In this document: positions 37,380 to 45,557 of the stretch, one piece after another
Position numbering within the stretch: the first letter of the stretch is position 1
Layout of the letters: every line of letters begins with the position of its first letter
From: Chitinophaga sp. MM2321
Lineage (GTDB): Bacteria; Bacteroidota; Bacteroidia; Chitinophagales; Chitinophagaceae
Assembly: GCF_964033635.1 (NCBI RefSeq)
Contig: NZ_OZ035533.1
Location: 2,170,001-2,234,000, forward strand
Reading direction: 5' to 3'
DNA: 64,000 nt
The notes under the pieces: generated by a model
What the model was told of the DNA's origin: nothing
Database searches by the model: none
The model's input: the letters and a program-made list of their open reading frames with translations, nothing else
Program-made: the position numbers and the translations under genes

Positions 37380-37427
37380 CCGGGATTAAATAAAACAGCC
37401 TTCAAACCAGGTGGCTTGAAGGCTGTT
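37380..37427 (-). terminator. Rho-independent terminator of the SH3 gene
   Basis: Arms AACAGCCTTCAA (37394-37405) and TTGAAGGCTGTT (37416-37427) form a perfect 12-bp stem with a 10-base loop. Read on the minus strand the stem is followed by TTTATTTAATCC. It is 22 bp beyond the SH3-domain gene stop. Confidence 0.88.
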
Positions 37428-37449
37428 CTATGTTATATGCTATGACTGT

Positions 37450-37872
37450 TTATTCCACAGGTTTCAGATACTGTGAGTAGGAGTATCCTTCCGCGCCGCC
37501 ATTGGTACGGATGAGCCACCACTGGTCATTTGTTTTATTGATCAATGTTACGGTCTCACCATGTGCTGCTTTACCTACAACGGGTTGGTCGGTACCAGGT
37601 CCTTTACGGATGTTGAGATTGGTAGAGTCGGTAATGACTTCCAGCTTGGCGCCTTCTACTGCGGTGGCTACATTGATGTTCATCACCACATCGCCGGTAA
37701 GGAAATTCGGATCAATTTTTCCGTAGATATCCCAGAGCTTATCCTTTACTGCGCCGGTAGGTGCCACACCATCTATATGGAGTACACCGTCCAGCTCACT
37801 AACTTTCAGGTTCGTTGTACCGGATGACTGAGCTGCATCTATCAGCTCTTTGTATTTATCCTGTAATGCCAT
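37450..37872 (-). CDS. SH3 domain-containing protein with BON-like N-terminus
   Basis: 140 aa protein with no obvious signal peptide. Residues about 1-70 resemble a BON-type fold (KYKELIDAAQSSGTTNLKVSELDGVLHIDGVAPTGAVKDKLWDI). Residues about 78-140 are a bacterial SH3 domain (LNIRKGPGTDQPVVGKAAHGETVTLINKTNDQWWLIRTNGGAEGYSYSQYL), with the usual N-I-R-x-G-P and W-W patterns. SH3b domains commonly bind peptidoglycan or other envelope ligands. It starts 24 bp after a double-BON lipoprotein, so the two are one operon and probably act together in the envelope, perhaps in stress response. The lack of an export signal is odd for that role. Confidence 0.82.
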   Translation of the reverse strand: MALQDKYKELIDAAQSSGTTNLKVSELDGVLHIDGVAPTGAVKDKLWDIYGKIDPNFLTGDVVMNINVATAVEGAKLEVITDSTNLNIRKGPGTDQPVVGKAAHGETVTLINKTNDQWWLIRTNGGAEGYSYSQYLKPVE

Positions 37873-37896
37873 GATTATGGTTTTAAGCGTAAGGAA

Positions 37897-38382
37897 TTAT
37901 TTTACTTTCAGCCCTGAAGCGTCTACTTTTTTAGGCTTTAATGCGTCCAAAGCCATTTTGAGTTTTTTCCATTTGGCAGCAGTTTCCTGGCCAGTGATGG
38001 TGATGATACCGTCCTGGACATTGGCAACAATACCCGGATAGTCTTTAACAACAGCATCCACAGCAGTTTTAAGCGCATCGTCTGCGGTTACTTCCGGGGC
38101 TGGGGGTGGCGGTGGTGGTGCAACTGTAATATCATTGGTTACACTGGCTACTCCTTTTACAGCTTTAGCAGCATCTTCAGCGGATGATTTTGCTGCGTCA
38201 TCCGTTACGGTACCGGAAAGGGTAACTACACCATCTTTTACATCCGCAGTAACGCCAGGAATCGTACTCAGCGATGCATTTACGGTAGCGAGGATGTCTG
38301 CATCTTTAGGTTTTCCTTTACAGGCCATCATTACAGAGAGGCCCATCACGAGGATAATGGCGGTGAGTTGTTTAAGTCTCAT
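37897..38382 (-). CDS. Double-BON-domain lipoprotein
   Basis: 161 aa lipoprotein with lipobox MMAC (Cys21). The first BON domain (about 28-85) reads ILATVNASLSTIPGVTADVKDGVVTLSGTV. A proline-rich linker (PPPPPPAPE) separates it from a second BON domain (about 98-150) with AVVKDYPGIVANVQDGIITITGQE. BON domains bind phospholipid and stabilise the periplasmic face of the membrane in proteins such as OsmY and DolP. The upstream promoter-like pair at 38428-38459 fits the Bacteroidota consensus. The SH3 gene is downstream in the same operon. Confidence 0.88.
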   Translation of the reverse strand: MRLKQLTAIILVMGLSVMMACKGKPKDADILATVNASLSTIPGVTADVKDGVVTLSGTVTDDAAKSSAEDAAKAVKGVASVTNDITVAPPPPPPAPEVTADDALKTAVDAVVKDYPGIVANVQDGIITITGQETAAKWKKLKMALDALKPKKVDASGLKVK

Positions 38383-38427
38383 AGTTTGTGGAGTTGTTTA
38401 GAGTGATGAAATCATTGCTATTATTTT

Positions 38428-38459
38428 ATAAGTTAAGGAACTTTTTGTAATTCATCAAA
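38428..38459 (-). promoter_or_regulatory. Candidate promoter of the BON-SH3 operon
   Basis: On the minus strand a TTTG (38456-38459) is followed after 20 nt by TAACTTAT (38428-38435), a 6/8 match to the TAnnTTTG box with good spacing. It is about 46 bp before the BON gene start. Assignment is by consensus only. Confidence 0.45.
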
Positions 38460-38561
38460 TCGTTGTCAGCCCGGTAACGATGATTTAACAGGAAGGCAGC
38501 ATGTCGTGATACCACCCCTTGATTGCCGTATTCACCCCCCGGGGCACTTATTAAATGGTCG

Positions 38562-38569
38562 TAGATTTG
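38562..38569 (+). promoter_or_regulatory. Candidate -7 box (TAGATTTG) of the VOC gene
   Basis: Perfect TAnnTTTG match 52 bp before the VOC start codon. No TTTG is found at the expected upstream distance, so only the -7 element is supported. Confidence 0.4.
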
Positions 38570-38621
38570 TAGTACACCAATCGGCTATTAGCCTATTCTT
38601 CACTACTAAATCATCAGCATT

Positions 38622-39002
38622 ATGTTTAAACAAACTAAAGCATTCAGCACATTTTCTGTAAATGATGTGCAGAAAGCAAAAGCGTTTTATCAGCAAACAT
38701 TGGGACTCGAAGTTGTGGAAGAAAATGGAATGTTGCAGTTGCATATTAATGGCGGCAACAGTATCATGATTTATCCTAAACCCAATCATACACCCGCTAC
38801 TTTTACCGTCCTTAACTTTCCGGTGCCGGATGTTGAGAAAGCTGTAGACCAGCTTCATCAGCAGGGCGTAAAATTTCTACAGTACGAAGGTGATCTGAAG
38901 ACGGATGAAAAAGGGATCTTCCGCGGCGGAGGCCCGGTCATAGCATGGTTTACAGACCCCGCAGGAAATATTCTGTCTGTTGTAGAAACCGGTCAGCATT
39001 AA
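38622..39002 (+). CDS. VOC (glyoxalase/bleomycin-resistance) superfamily protein
   Basis: 126 aa single VOC module pair. [41 protein letters not shown] is the first beta-alpha-beta unit, and [26 protein letters not shown] the second, ending in [16 protein letters not shown] proteins are small metal-dependent dioxygenases, isomerases or antibiotic-binding proteins. The usual metal ligands (His/Glu at strand positions) are only partly obvious, so the reaction cannot be named. The gene stands alone, bounded by a candidate promoter and a long inverted repeat downstream. Confidence 0.85.
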   Translation: MFKQTKAFSTFSVNDVQKAKAFYQQTLGLEVVEENGMLQLHINGGNSIMIYPKPNHTPATFTVLNFPVPDVEKAVDQLHQQGVKFLQYEGDLKTDEKGIFRGGGPVIAWFTDPAGNILSVVETGQH

Positions 39003-39312
39003 GTGATGTTGGAATTTATTTATTTGAAATTTTGAAATGTTGTTTTTAATCCTAACTATAAACAAAATTTCAAAATTTCAAAATAAATAAATTCCAAAAT
39101 CATTTTGTACTTTGTACATGATATGTTTGTTCCAACCCATGAAAACGGAACAATCCACGTTAAGTATTTACTAAATCTAAAAAAAAACTGAAGCACGCTG
39201 CTATGTAGAAACGATATCTCGTCGTATGTATTTCCACGTCCTTATTGATAGTTGAACCTGTAGCAGAATCGTTACCATATGCGATTTTTGAAAACCTAAA
39301 ACATATAGCATA
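39003..39312. other. 310-bp intergenic region upstream of the third SusC
   Basis: It contains a long imperfect inverted repeat next to the VOC gene (39011-39095), then a tandem 7-bp repeat TTTGTAC-TTTGTAC (39104-39117), then a 7-bp dyad TTGTTCC/GGAACAA (39127-39153). These may be regulatory sites for SusC. The leader hairpin found before the other two SusC genes is absent. A 22-codon frame at 39124 looks like chance. Confidence 0.5.
39011..39095. terminator. Long AT-rich inverted repeat, probable terminator of the VOC gene
   Basis: The left arm, 39011-39038, pairs with the right arm ending at 39095 (GGAATTTATTTATTT ... AAATAAATAAATTCC). The pairing covers about 28 bp with one extra A in the right arm and a loop of about 27 bases. 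It starts 8 bp after the VOC stop. A bidirectional transcription stop is likely, although GC in the stem is low. Confidence 0.6.
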
Positions 39313-42276
39313 ATGAGAAAAACCAAATCCTGCAATGGGCTACCCATTGTGTGGCTGGTGCTGCTTTGCTGTTTCCTCCCATGGAAGCTGGCAGCACAGG
39401 ATCAGCCATTTATTAATGGTACCGTTACCGATTCCCTCAGCGGAGATCCATTACCCGGCGTAACGGTCATGATTAAAAGCACGACCAAAGGAACGGTCAC
39501 CAACAACCAGGGCCAGTTCAAATTACCAGCAGACCATGCTGCCGTACTTGTTTTTTCTTCCGTCGGTTATGTCAGAAAGGAAATGCCTGCCGGCAGCGGT
39601 TCACTCAGTGTGATGCTCACTCCCAATAACGCTACGCTCAAAGATGTGGTGGTAGTGGGTTACGGAACCATGGAAAAAAGAGAACTGACCAGCTCTATCA
39701 CTTCTCTCAAAAGTAAAGACATCATACCGGGTATGATGGCCAATCCGCTGATGGCCGTACAAGGCAAGGTAACGGGACTGAATACGGTGTCCAGCAACGG
39801 TACCGATCCTAACGCCAGTGTATCGGTTCAACTGCGCGGCGCCAACTCCGTAAAGGCTTCCATGGGGCCGCTCATCGTGATCGATGGGGTGCCCGGTGGC
39901 GATATCAATACGGTAGCGAGGGAAGACATCCAGTCTATTGATGTGCTGAAAGACGCTTCTGCTGCGGCGATATACGGCACCCGCGCTTCCGGTGGCGTTG
40001 TCCTCATCACCACCAAAAGCGCGAAAGCAGGTGCGGTGAGCCTTTCCTATTCCGGCGAACTCTCCACTGAAACCGTACGCCGCCGCGCGGAAGTACTCAG
40101 CCCGGAAGAATTTGTAGCCGCCGGACTGGGAGAAGATCTCGGGCATAAAACCGACTGGTTTAAAACCATCACAAGAAGTACACCCATCAGCCAACGGCAT
40201 GTGGTAAACATCTCCGGCGGTAGTGAATCAGCCAAAGTATATGCGACCCTTTTCAGCCGTAACTCGGAAGGGATCGCTATCGGCGCCAACAAGAAAGAAA
40301 TTGGCGGCCGTCTCAACGTACACTTCAAAACACTCGATGATAAACTGGAAATAATAGGCCATAGCAGCTACTCCAGTGTAGATGCGGATGTGACCAATAT
40401 TTATGACCGCGACAACAACAACAATTCCGGCATCTTTAACATGGCGCTGAAACTGAATCCCACCCAAACACCGTACGACCCGGAAGATGTAACCGGCTAC
40501 AATGTGTGGACAGGAGGCTACGATTACTGGAACCCGCTGGCAGACGTAAAACTGCGCAGTAATAAAACCCAGTATAAATATATGCTGGCAGATGTGACGT
40601 TGAAACTGAATCTCACCAAAGACCTCTTTACTTCTGTGATGGTGGCCACCAATAATTCTACCGAGCAACCTATTTCATGGCGCTCCGCACAGCATAAGAC
40701 CTCACGGGAAACCGGCGTATATGGGTATGCTAAACAGGAGTATAAAAAATGGTGGGATAAAACCCTGGAGTGGTTGGTGTCTTACAACAAACAGTTTGGT
40801 CAGCACAGCATTAAAGCCGTTGCTGGTTATAGCTTCCAGGAGTTCAATGGACAGGGTTTCTGGGCAGAGAACCAGGACTTCCCGATAGACGGCCTGAAAG
40901 AAAATGATATGGGCTCCGGCAACTTCCTCTCGGATGGCCGCGCAGGACTTGGTTCGTGGAGGAACTCACGGGAACGCCTCATCGCTTTTTTCGGCAGGGC
41001 TAACTATTCCTATAAAGACCGTTACCTGCTTTCTGCCAGCGCCCGGCAGGAAGGGTCGTCGAAATTTGCACCGGCCAAACGCTGGGGTACTTTCCCCGCT
41101 ATCTCTGCCGGCTGGCGTATTTCAGCGGAACCATTTATGCGCCCTGTTACTTTCGTCAATGAACTGAAACTGCGCGCGGGTTACGGTATTACCGGCAATG
41201 CCGGATTTGATCCAGGCACTGCCATGCGCATGTATGGACGCGATACCTGGTGGCTTGTAGATGGCCGCTGGGTGTCTACCTACGGACTGGCACACAACCA
41301 GAATGTAAACCTGGAATGGGAAAAAAAGAAGGAAATTAATATAGGCGTTGACTTTAGCCTGTTCGATAACCGGTTAAGCGGTAAAGTAGATGTTTATCAA
41401 CGTACCAGCGATGATATGATCTATGATATATCTGTATCACAGCCACCGGCTATCCACGACAAAACCACCATGAATGTGGGCAGTCTGCGCAACAGGGGCA
41501 TCGAAGCAGAACTTACCTGGAATGCCATACAACGCAATAACTGGAGTTATTCATCCACGCTGCGTGGCGCACATAATAAAAATACACTGGTAACCTTATG
41601 GGGTAGTCAAACCTGGTGGGATAGAAAATCTTTCCCGGCACCCGGCTCTCCCGGCTCCGCCGTACGACTAGCGCCAGGAGAAGATATCGGACAGTTCTAC
41701 CTGTGGAAGTCTGCCGGTTTCTCTAAAGAAGGCAACTGGTTGCTATACGATAAGGACGGTAAGGTATTCGATGTATCACAGCAGTCGAAATCGTTACAGG
41801 ATAAAAGATTTGTCGGCAATGCCATTCCCAAGGTTATCCTTAGCTGGGATCATGCTTTCTCTTACAAAAACTTTGACCTGAACCTGTATATGCGCGGTTG
41901 GTTTGGCTATGATGTGTTCAATATGATCAACATGTACTACAGCTTACCAAATGTGAAAGAGCAGAATGTGTTGAAGTCTGCCTTCGAAGAACACAAGAAT
42001 ATTAAAGGGGAAAAAGAGCTGACCGACTACTGGCTGGAAAAAGGAAATTTTGTGAAGATAGACGTCATCACGCTGGGGTACCGGTTTGATACAGAACGCC
42101 TGAAGTACATCAAAAACCTGCGCCTGTACCTGAGTGGCCGCGACCTGTTTACCATCACCAGGTATTCCGGTCTTGATCCTGAAGTGGACATCAATGGTCT
42201 TGAACCGGGTTTTGAAGGATTGAATGTCTATCCCAAAACACGCAGCTTCACCTTTGGCGTGCAAGCTAATTTCTAA
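39313..42276 (+). CDS. SusC/RagA-type TonB-dependent receptor without STN domain
   Basis: 987 aa outer-membrane importer. A signal peptide (ending WKLAAQ) is followed directly by the carboxypeptidase-regulatory-like domain (INGTVTDSLSGDPLPGVTVMIKS). The plug contains VVVGYGTMEKRELTSSITSL and LKDASAAAIYGTRASGGVV, and a long barrel ends TFGVQANF. Absence of STN means it cannot use FecR-type signalling, and no sigma/FecR pair lies next to it. SusD follows after 17 bp. No glycosidase or protease is adjacent, so the imported substrate is unknown; the GH43 gene 11 kb away is too distant to link. Confidence 0.94.
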   Translation: MRKTKSCNGLPIVWLVLLCCFLPWKLAAQDQPFINGTVTDSLSGDPLPGVTVMIKSTTKGTVTNNQGQFKLPADHAAVLVFSSVGYVRKEMPAGSGSLSVMLTPNNATLKDVVVVGYGTMEKRELTSSITSLKSKDIIPGMMANPLMAVQGKVTGLNTVSSNGTDPNASVSVQLRGANSVKASMGPLIVIDGVPGGDINTVAREDIQSIDVLKDASAAAIYGTRASGGVVLITTKSAKAGAVSLSYSGELSTETVRRRAEVLSPEEFVAAGLGEDLGHKTDWFKTITRSTPISQRHVVNISGGSESAKVYATLFSRNSEGIAIGANKKEIGGRLNVHFKTLDDKLEIIGHSSYSSVDADVTNIYDRDNNNNSGIFNMALKLNPTQTPYDPEDVTGYNVWTGGYDYWNPLADVKLRSNKTQYKYMLADVTLKLNLTKDLFTSVMVATNNSTEQPISWRSAQHKTSRETGVYGYAKQEYKKWWDKTLEWLVSYNKQFGQHSIKAVAGYSFQEFNGQGFWAENQDFPIDGLKENDMGSGNFLSDGRAGLGSWRNSRERLIAFFGRANYSYKDRYLLSASARQEGSSKFAPAKRWGTFPAISAGWRISAEPFMRPVTFVNELKLRAGYGITGNAGFDPGTAMRMYGRDTWWLVDGRWVSTYGLAHNQNVNLEWEKKKEINIGVDFSLFDNRLSGKVDVYQRTSDDMIYDISVSQPPAIHDKTTMNVGSLRNRGIEAELTWNAIQRNNWSYSSTLRGAHNKNTLVTLWGSQTWWDRKSFPAPGSPGSAVRLAPGEDIGQFYLWKSAGFSKEGNWLLYDKDGKVFDVSQQSKSLQDKRFVGNAIPKVILSWDHAFSYKNFDLNLYMRGWFGYDVFNMINMYYSLPNVKEQNVLKSAFEEHKNIKGEKELTDYWLEKGNFVKIDVITLGYRFDTERLKYIKNLRLYLSGRDLFTITRYSGLDPEVDINGLEPGFEGLNVYPKTRSFTFGVQANF

Positions 42277-42293
42277 CAACAAAACTGTAAGCC

Positions 42294-43982
42294 ATGAAAG
42301 CATTCATTAATTATATATTACTAGTGGTCTGTATCACTACCTTCCAGGCCTGTACGAACCTCGATGAGGTATGGTACGATAAAGTAGTGCCGGAAACTTT
42401 TTTTAAGAGTGAAGCCGATATCAAAGCGGCTTTGTATCGTCCGTTTACCCATGCCCGTTGGTATGTGGTCAATGACCGCTGGCGGGCGCAGGAGCTTACT
42501 GCCGACCAGTTTGCTGTTACTACCAAAGGACCGCATTGGTATGATGGCGGCGCCTTCGAACGTTATCACTATCATAAATGGACCATGGAAGATGGATGGA
42601 TCTGGGAAACATGGAGAGGTACACTCATGGGAATAGCCTTGGCACTGGATACGAAGCAGGACCTGAATAAGCTGGACTATGGCCAGTTTAAGCTCACACA
42701 GGCCGACAAGGATGCGCATGTAAACCAGTTGAATACGCTCATCGGCTATTTTTATATGCGGGGACTTGATTTCTTTGGTGGACTACCGGTGTTTGATTCA
42801 CTGAATGAAGAAAACCTTCCCCGTAATACGGATGTGGAAACCTTTGATCATGTGGAACAGCTGTTTAAAGGGGCTATAGATAAACTGCCCGTTAAAGCAG
42901 CCGGAGAGGCGGAAGAAGGCGCTATCAGGCAGGCGGCGGCCGTGGCCATGCTGGCGGAGCTGTATTTTAATGCGGAGGCTTATATCCGCAAACCGATGTA
43001 TGCCGAATGTGCAAAGCTGTGTGAAGAGATCATTGCCGGAAAGTATGGCAGCTATCAACTGGATGCCAGCTGGAACGGCGCCTTTAATTTCACAAACGAC
43101 AAATCACCTGAGATCATCTGGTCCATGCCCTCCCAGTTCAATAAACTGCAATACGACTGGTTCTACGGCGATTTTTATCACTATAATTCGAGGGTCTATT
43201 TCGGGGTAGATATGGGCGCCAGCAATGGCATTCATTTGCAGCCTTCCCGGAGGCCGGATAGCACGTTGTATAAAACGGCTTTTAAACTGGGATCTCCCTA
43301 TGAAAAATTTAATGATAAAGATCTGCGCAAACATCCTTACGTATACACTGGTAGCGGCAATTATACAGGTATGTTCCTCACAGGCAAACAGATTTCGCCG
43401 GTTACAGGAGATAATTGTGTAGGCACACAGGAGTACAAAGACAAGCTACTCGTGCTGGATGACAGGGTAGGGCGGTTTTCGGAAGTAGGCCCCGGCAAAA
43501 AATATGCATCTGTTTCACAACTACCATCAAAAATATCTGAGGGAGAAGAAAATACAGGTGTGCGCCTGGTAAAGGTTCCTATCCCGCCGGATAGCGAAAA
43601 ATCATTGCGCTGGGGTGCTGACCAGCCCGTAATCAGGCTCACAGAAATATACTATATGCTGGCTGAATGTAAATGGCGTAGCGGTGATCATAACGGTGCG
43701 GCTAACCTGATCAACCAGGTGCGCAAACGTAACTTTGAAAACGGCCTGGACCCCGATCCCGCTACGGCTGCTAACCTCGATGAATACAGGATGCTGGACG
43801 AATGGGGCATCGAATTCCTGGGAGAAGGCAGGCGGCGCACTGACCTTATCCGGTGGAATAAATTTGTAACCGAACCCTGGTGGGATCATCAACCCGGTAA
43901 CAATAAATTTCTGAATCGTTTCCCGGTACCCTTGCAAGCTATCTCCGGTAATAATAATTTACAACAGAATGAAGGCTATTAA
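42294..43982 (+). CDS. SusD/RagB family outer-membrane lipoprotein
   Basis: 562 aa partner of the preceding SusC. Lipobox FQAC places the acylated Cys at residue 20, followed by TNLDEVWYDKVVPETFFKSEADIKAAL. SusD signatures include NTLIGYFYMRGLDFFGGLPVF in the N-terminal half and IRLTEIYYMLAECKWRSGDHNGAANLINQVRKRNF in the second. DEWGIEFLGEGRRRTDLIRWNKF and the ending FPVPLQAISGNNNLQQNEGY are typical. It is larger than average because of inserts around 200-400. It ends the SusCD unit; a small GATCTT/AAGATC hairpin follows 10 bp later without a T-run. Confidence 0.94.
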   Translation: MKAFINYILLVVCITTFQACTNLDEVWYDKVVPETFFKSEADIKAALYRPFTHARWYVVNDRWRAQELTADQFAVTTKGPHWYDGGAFERYHYHKWTMEDGWIWETWRGTLMGIALALDTKQDLNKLDYGQFKLTQADKDAHVNQLNTLIGYFYMRGLDFFGGLPVFDSLNEENLPRNTDVETFDHVEQLFKGAIDKLPVKAAGEAEEGAIRQAAAVAMLAELYFNAEAYIRKPMYAECAKLCEEIIAGKYGSYQLDASWNGAFNFTNDKSPEIIWSMPSQFNKLQYDWFYGDFYHYNSRVYFGVDMGASNGIHLQPSRRPDSTLYKTAFKLGSPYEKFNDKDLRKHPYVYTGSGNYTGMFLTGKQISPVTGDNCVGTQEYKDKLLVLDDRVGRFSEVGPGKKYASVSQLPSKISEGEENTGVRLVKVPIPPDSEKSLRWGADQPVIRLTEIYYMLAECKWRSGDHNGAANLINQVRKRNFENGLDPDPATAANLDEYRMLDEWGIEFLGEGRRRTDLIRWNKFVTEPWWDHQPGNNKFLNRFPVPLQAISGNNNLQQNEGY

Positions 43983-44039
43983 TAAAAGTGTAGATCTTTG
44001 TAAGATCATTGCATTATTTTACAGCTAATTTAGGATACT

Positions 44040-44330
44040 ATGGATTTTACCGGATTTACAACTTCGCTGAAAGAAAACGAGTGCCCATCGCATCTTTCTG
44101 TTTACCTCGAGGCGCTCTGGTACGCAGGAAAAGGCGATTGGCAAAAAGCGCATACGCTGATCGAGGACCTGCCCGACCGTAAAGCAGCCCGCATCCATGC
44201 TTACCTGCACCGGATGGAAGGAGATATCGGGAATGCAGATTACTGGTATAGCAGGGCCGGAGAAAAACGGCCGCCGGAATCATTGGAAAAAGAATGGGCA
44301 TCGCTCGTTCAGCGTTATTTGTCCAGTTAA
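44040..44330 (+). CDS. Small helical protein of unknown function (TPR-like)
   Basis: 96 aa cytoplasmic protein. Helical pattern with a TPR-like repeat: YLEALWYAGKGDWQKAHTLIEDLPDRKAARIHAYLHRMEGDIGNADYWYSRAG. The alternation G-D-W/G-N-A-x-x-W-Y is what one sees in single TPR-type hairpins. I do not recognise a characterised relative. It has its own clear terminator downstream (44345-44382), which argues that it is a real, independently ended gene. Confidence 0.75.
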   Translation: MDFTGFTTSLKENECPSHLSVYLEALWYAGKGDWQKAHTLIEDLPDRKAARIHAYLHRMEGDIGNADYWYSRAGEKRPPESLEKEWASLVQRYLSS

Positions 44331-44344
44331 AATATGATAATACA

Positions 44345-44382
44345 GAAAACCCGCTATACTTTTGTAGCGGGTTTTCTTTTTA
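44345..44382 (+). terminator. Rho-independent terminator after the small helical protein
   Basis: Arms AAAACCCGCTA (44346-44356) and TAGCGGGTTTT (44365-44375) form a perfect 11-bp stem with an 8-base loop, followed by CTTTTTT. Its position inside the longest open frame of the next gene shows that the next gene starts further downstream, at 44400. Confidence 0.92.
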
Positions 44383-44399
44383 CAGATAATCAGTACAGC

Positions 44400-44969
44400 A
44401 TGAATGACTTTTTTGATGCTATCAAAACGTTGAGTCCTCTTTCAACAGAAAGCAGGGCGTTGTTTGCCGGTATCCTGGAACGAAAGGAGGGAAAGAAAGG
44501 AGATGTATTGATCAAGGCAGGGTCAGTTTGTAATTACGTATACTTCATAGAGAAAGGGCTTGCCAGAACCTATTACCTGAAAGACGGTAAAGAGGTGACC
44601 GACTGGATCAGTATGGAGAAAACATTTTCTACTTCTATCGTTAGCTTTATTACCCGGCAGCCGGATCGCCGTACGATAGAGCTGCTGGAAGATGCCATTT
44701 TATGGGCCATCAATTATGATGACCTGGAAAAACTGTATAAAGAGAATCATGAAATTGAACGTTTCGGCCGGCTGTTAGTCAGCCAGGGACTTGTGCTCAT
44801 GCAACAACGTTTTGATGACCTGCATTTTGCTTCTGCGCACGACCGCTATAAAAAATTAATGGAGCTTACCCCATCCATTATTCAACGGGTACCTTTGGGC
44901 ATGATTGCTTCCTACCTGGGTATTACACCCGAAACATTAAGCCGCATCCGCGCCAGTTTTACTTTTTGA
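44400..44969 (+). CDS. Crp/Fnr family transcriptional regulator
   Basis: 189 aa regulator with an N-terminal cyclic-nucleotide-binding-like domain (LIKAGSVCNYVYFIEKGLARTYYLKDGKEVTDWISMEKTF) and a C-terminal helix-turn-helix (IQRVPLGMIASYLGITPETLSRIRASF). It lacks the N-terminal Cys cluster of Fnr, so it is not an iron-sulfur oxygen sensor. The frame opens at 44334, but the first 22 codons cross a terminator, so I choose the ATG at 44400 (MNDFFDAIKTLSPLS). The DoxX gene follows 54 bp later on the same strand; in Bacteroidota such short Crp-like regulators often sit next to DoxX or reductase genes. Confidence 0.9.
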   Translation: MNDFFDAIKTLSPLSTESRALFAGILERKEGKKGDVLIKAGSVCNYVYFIEKGLARTYYLKDGKEVTDWISMEKTFSTSIVSFITRQPDRRTIELLEDAILWAINYDDLEKLYKENHEIERFGRLLVSQGLVLMQQRFDDLHFASAHDRYKKLMELTPSIIQRVPLGMIASYLGITPETLSRIRASFTF

Positions 44970-45023
44970 TAAATGTCAAAGGAAAATGTGTAGCGTGTTC
45001 CCAACTTTGTAAAAATAAAAGTT

Positions 45024-45392
45024 ATGAACACAATACTTTGGAGCATCCAGGCAGTCCTTGCCTTTACTTTCGCCTACTCCGGCATGATGAAATCCACCCA
45101 ACAACGCGAAAAGCTGGTTAGCATCGGGCAGACCGGTGTAGCAGACTTATCCTACCCGCTGATAAGGTTTATCGGCGTAGCTGAAATATTGGGCGCCATA
45201 GGCATTATTATGCCGTGGGGTGTGCAGCTCCTTCCTTTCCTGACACCGGTGGCAGCTATTTGTTTTGCGTGTATCATGGTGCCGGCATCTGTTATTCACT
45301 ATAAAAGAAAAGAGTTTAAGAGTGTTGCTTTGAATGCGCTCTTGTTTGTTTGCAGTGTATTTGTGGCCTTTGAACGCTTCCGACAGTTATAA
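45024..45392 (+). CDS. DoxX family integral membrane protein
   Basis: 122 aa with four hydrophobic helices (about 5-22, 44-62, 68-88, 98-115). The family pattern LAFTFAYSGMMKSTQQREKL and the later PLIRFIGVAEILGAIGIIMPW are seen. DoxX-like proteins are linked to oxidoreductase or redox-stress complexes, but the biochemical role is unclear. CAACTTTG, a near match to a -7 box (7/8), lies about 20 bp upstream, so it may have its own promoter, possibly controlled by the adjacent Crp-type regulator. Confidence 0.85.
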   Translation: MNTILWSIQAVLAFTFAYSGMMKSTQQREKLVSIGQTGVADLSYPLIRFIGVAEILGAIGIIMPWGVQLLPFLTPVAAICFACIMVPASVIHYKRKEFKSVALNALLFVCSVFVAFERFRQL

Positions 45393-45557
45393 AACGGGTT
45401 ATTTAGCTGATAAGTGAGCAGATTCGTTTTTCTCCGAGAACGTTTGCGTAAATAAACAGACACGGTTACACCGCTTTTCGTGAAATGTTCTGTAGTCTTG
45501 CATTACAGGACCTCCCGAAAATAACCATATCTCAGCTATTTATTTAACAAGCGTAAC

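Larger units (their letters stand above)
37035..37449. other. 415-bp intergenic region between SH3 gene and receptor gene
   Basis: This stretch holds a terminator for the SH3 gene (37380-37427) and a possible 36-codon gene on the minus strand (37132-37242). Upstream of that gene, minus-strand TTTG followed 18 nt later by TACATCTT resembles a weak Bacteroidota promoter. No other gene is evident. Confidence 0.5.

Noticed and set aside
39124..39192. 22-codon frame upstream of the third SusC
   Set aside because: Crosses a dyad, ends in an A-run, and shows no coding bias.
39601..40200. 199-codon frame opposite the third SusC
   Set aside because: Shadow of the conserved plug domain coding sequence; no recognisable domain.
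43993..44007. GATCTT-TGT-AAGATC hairpin after the third SusD as a terminator
   Set aside because: Only 6 bp with a 3-base loop and no T-run; not strong enough to call.
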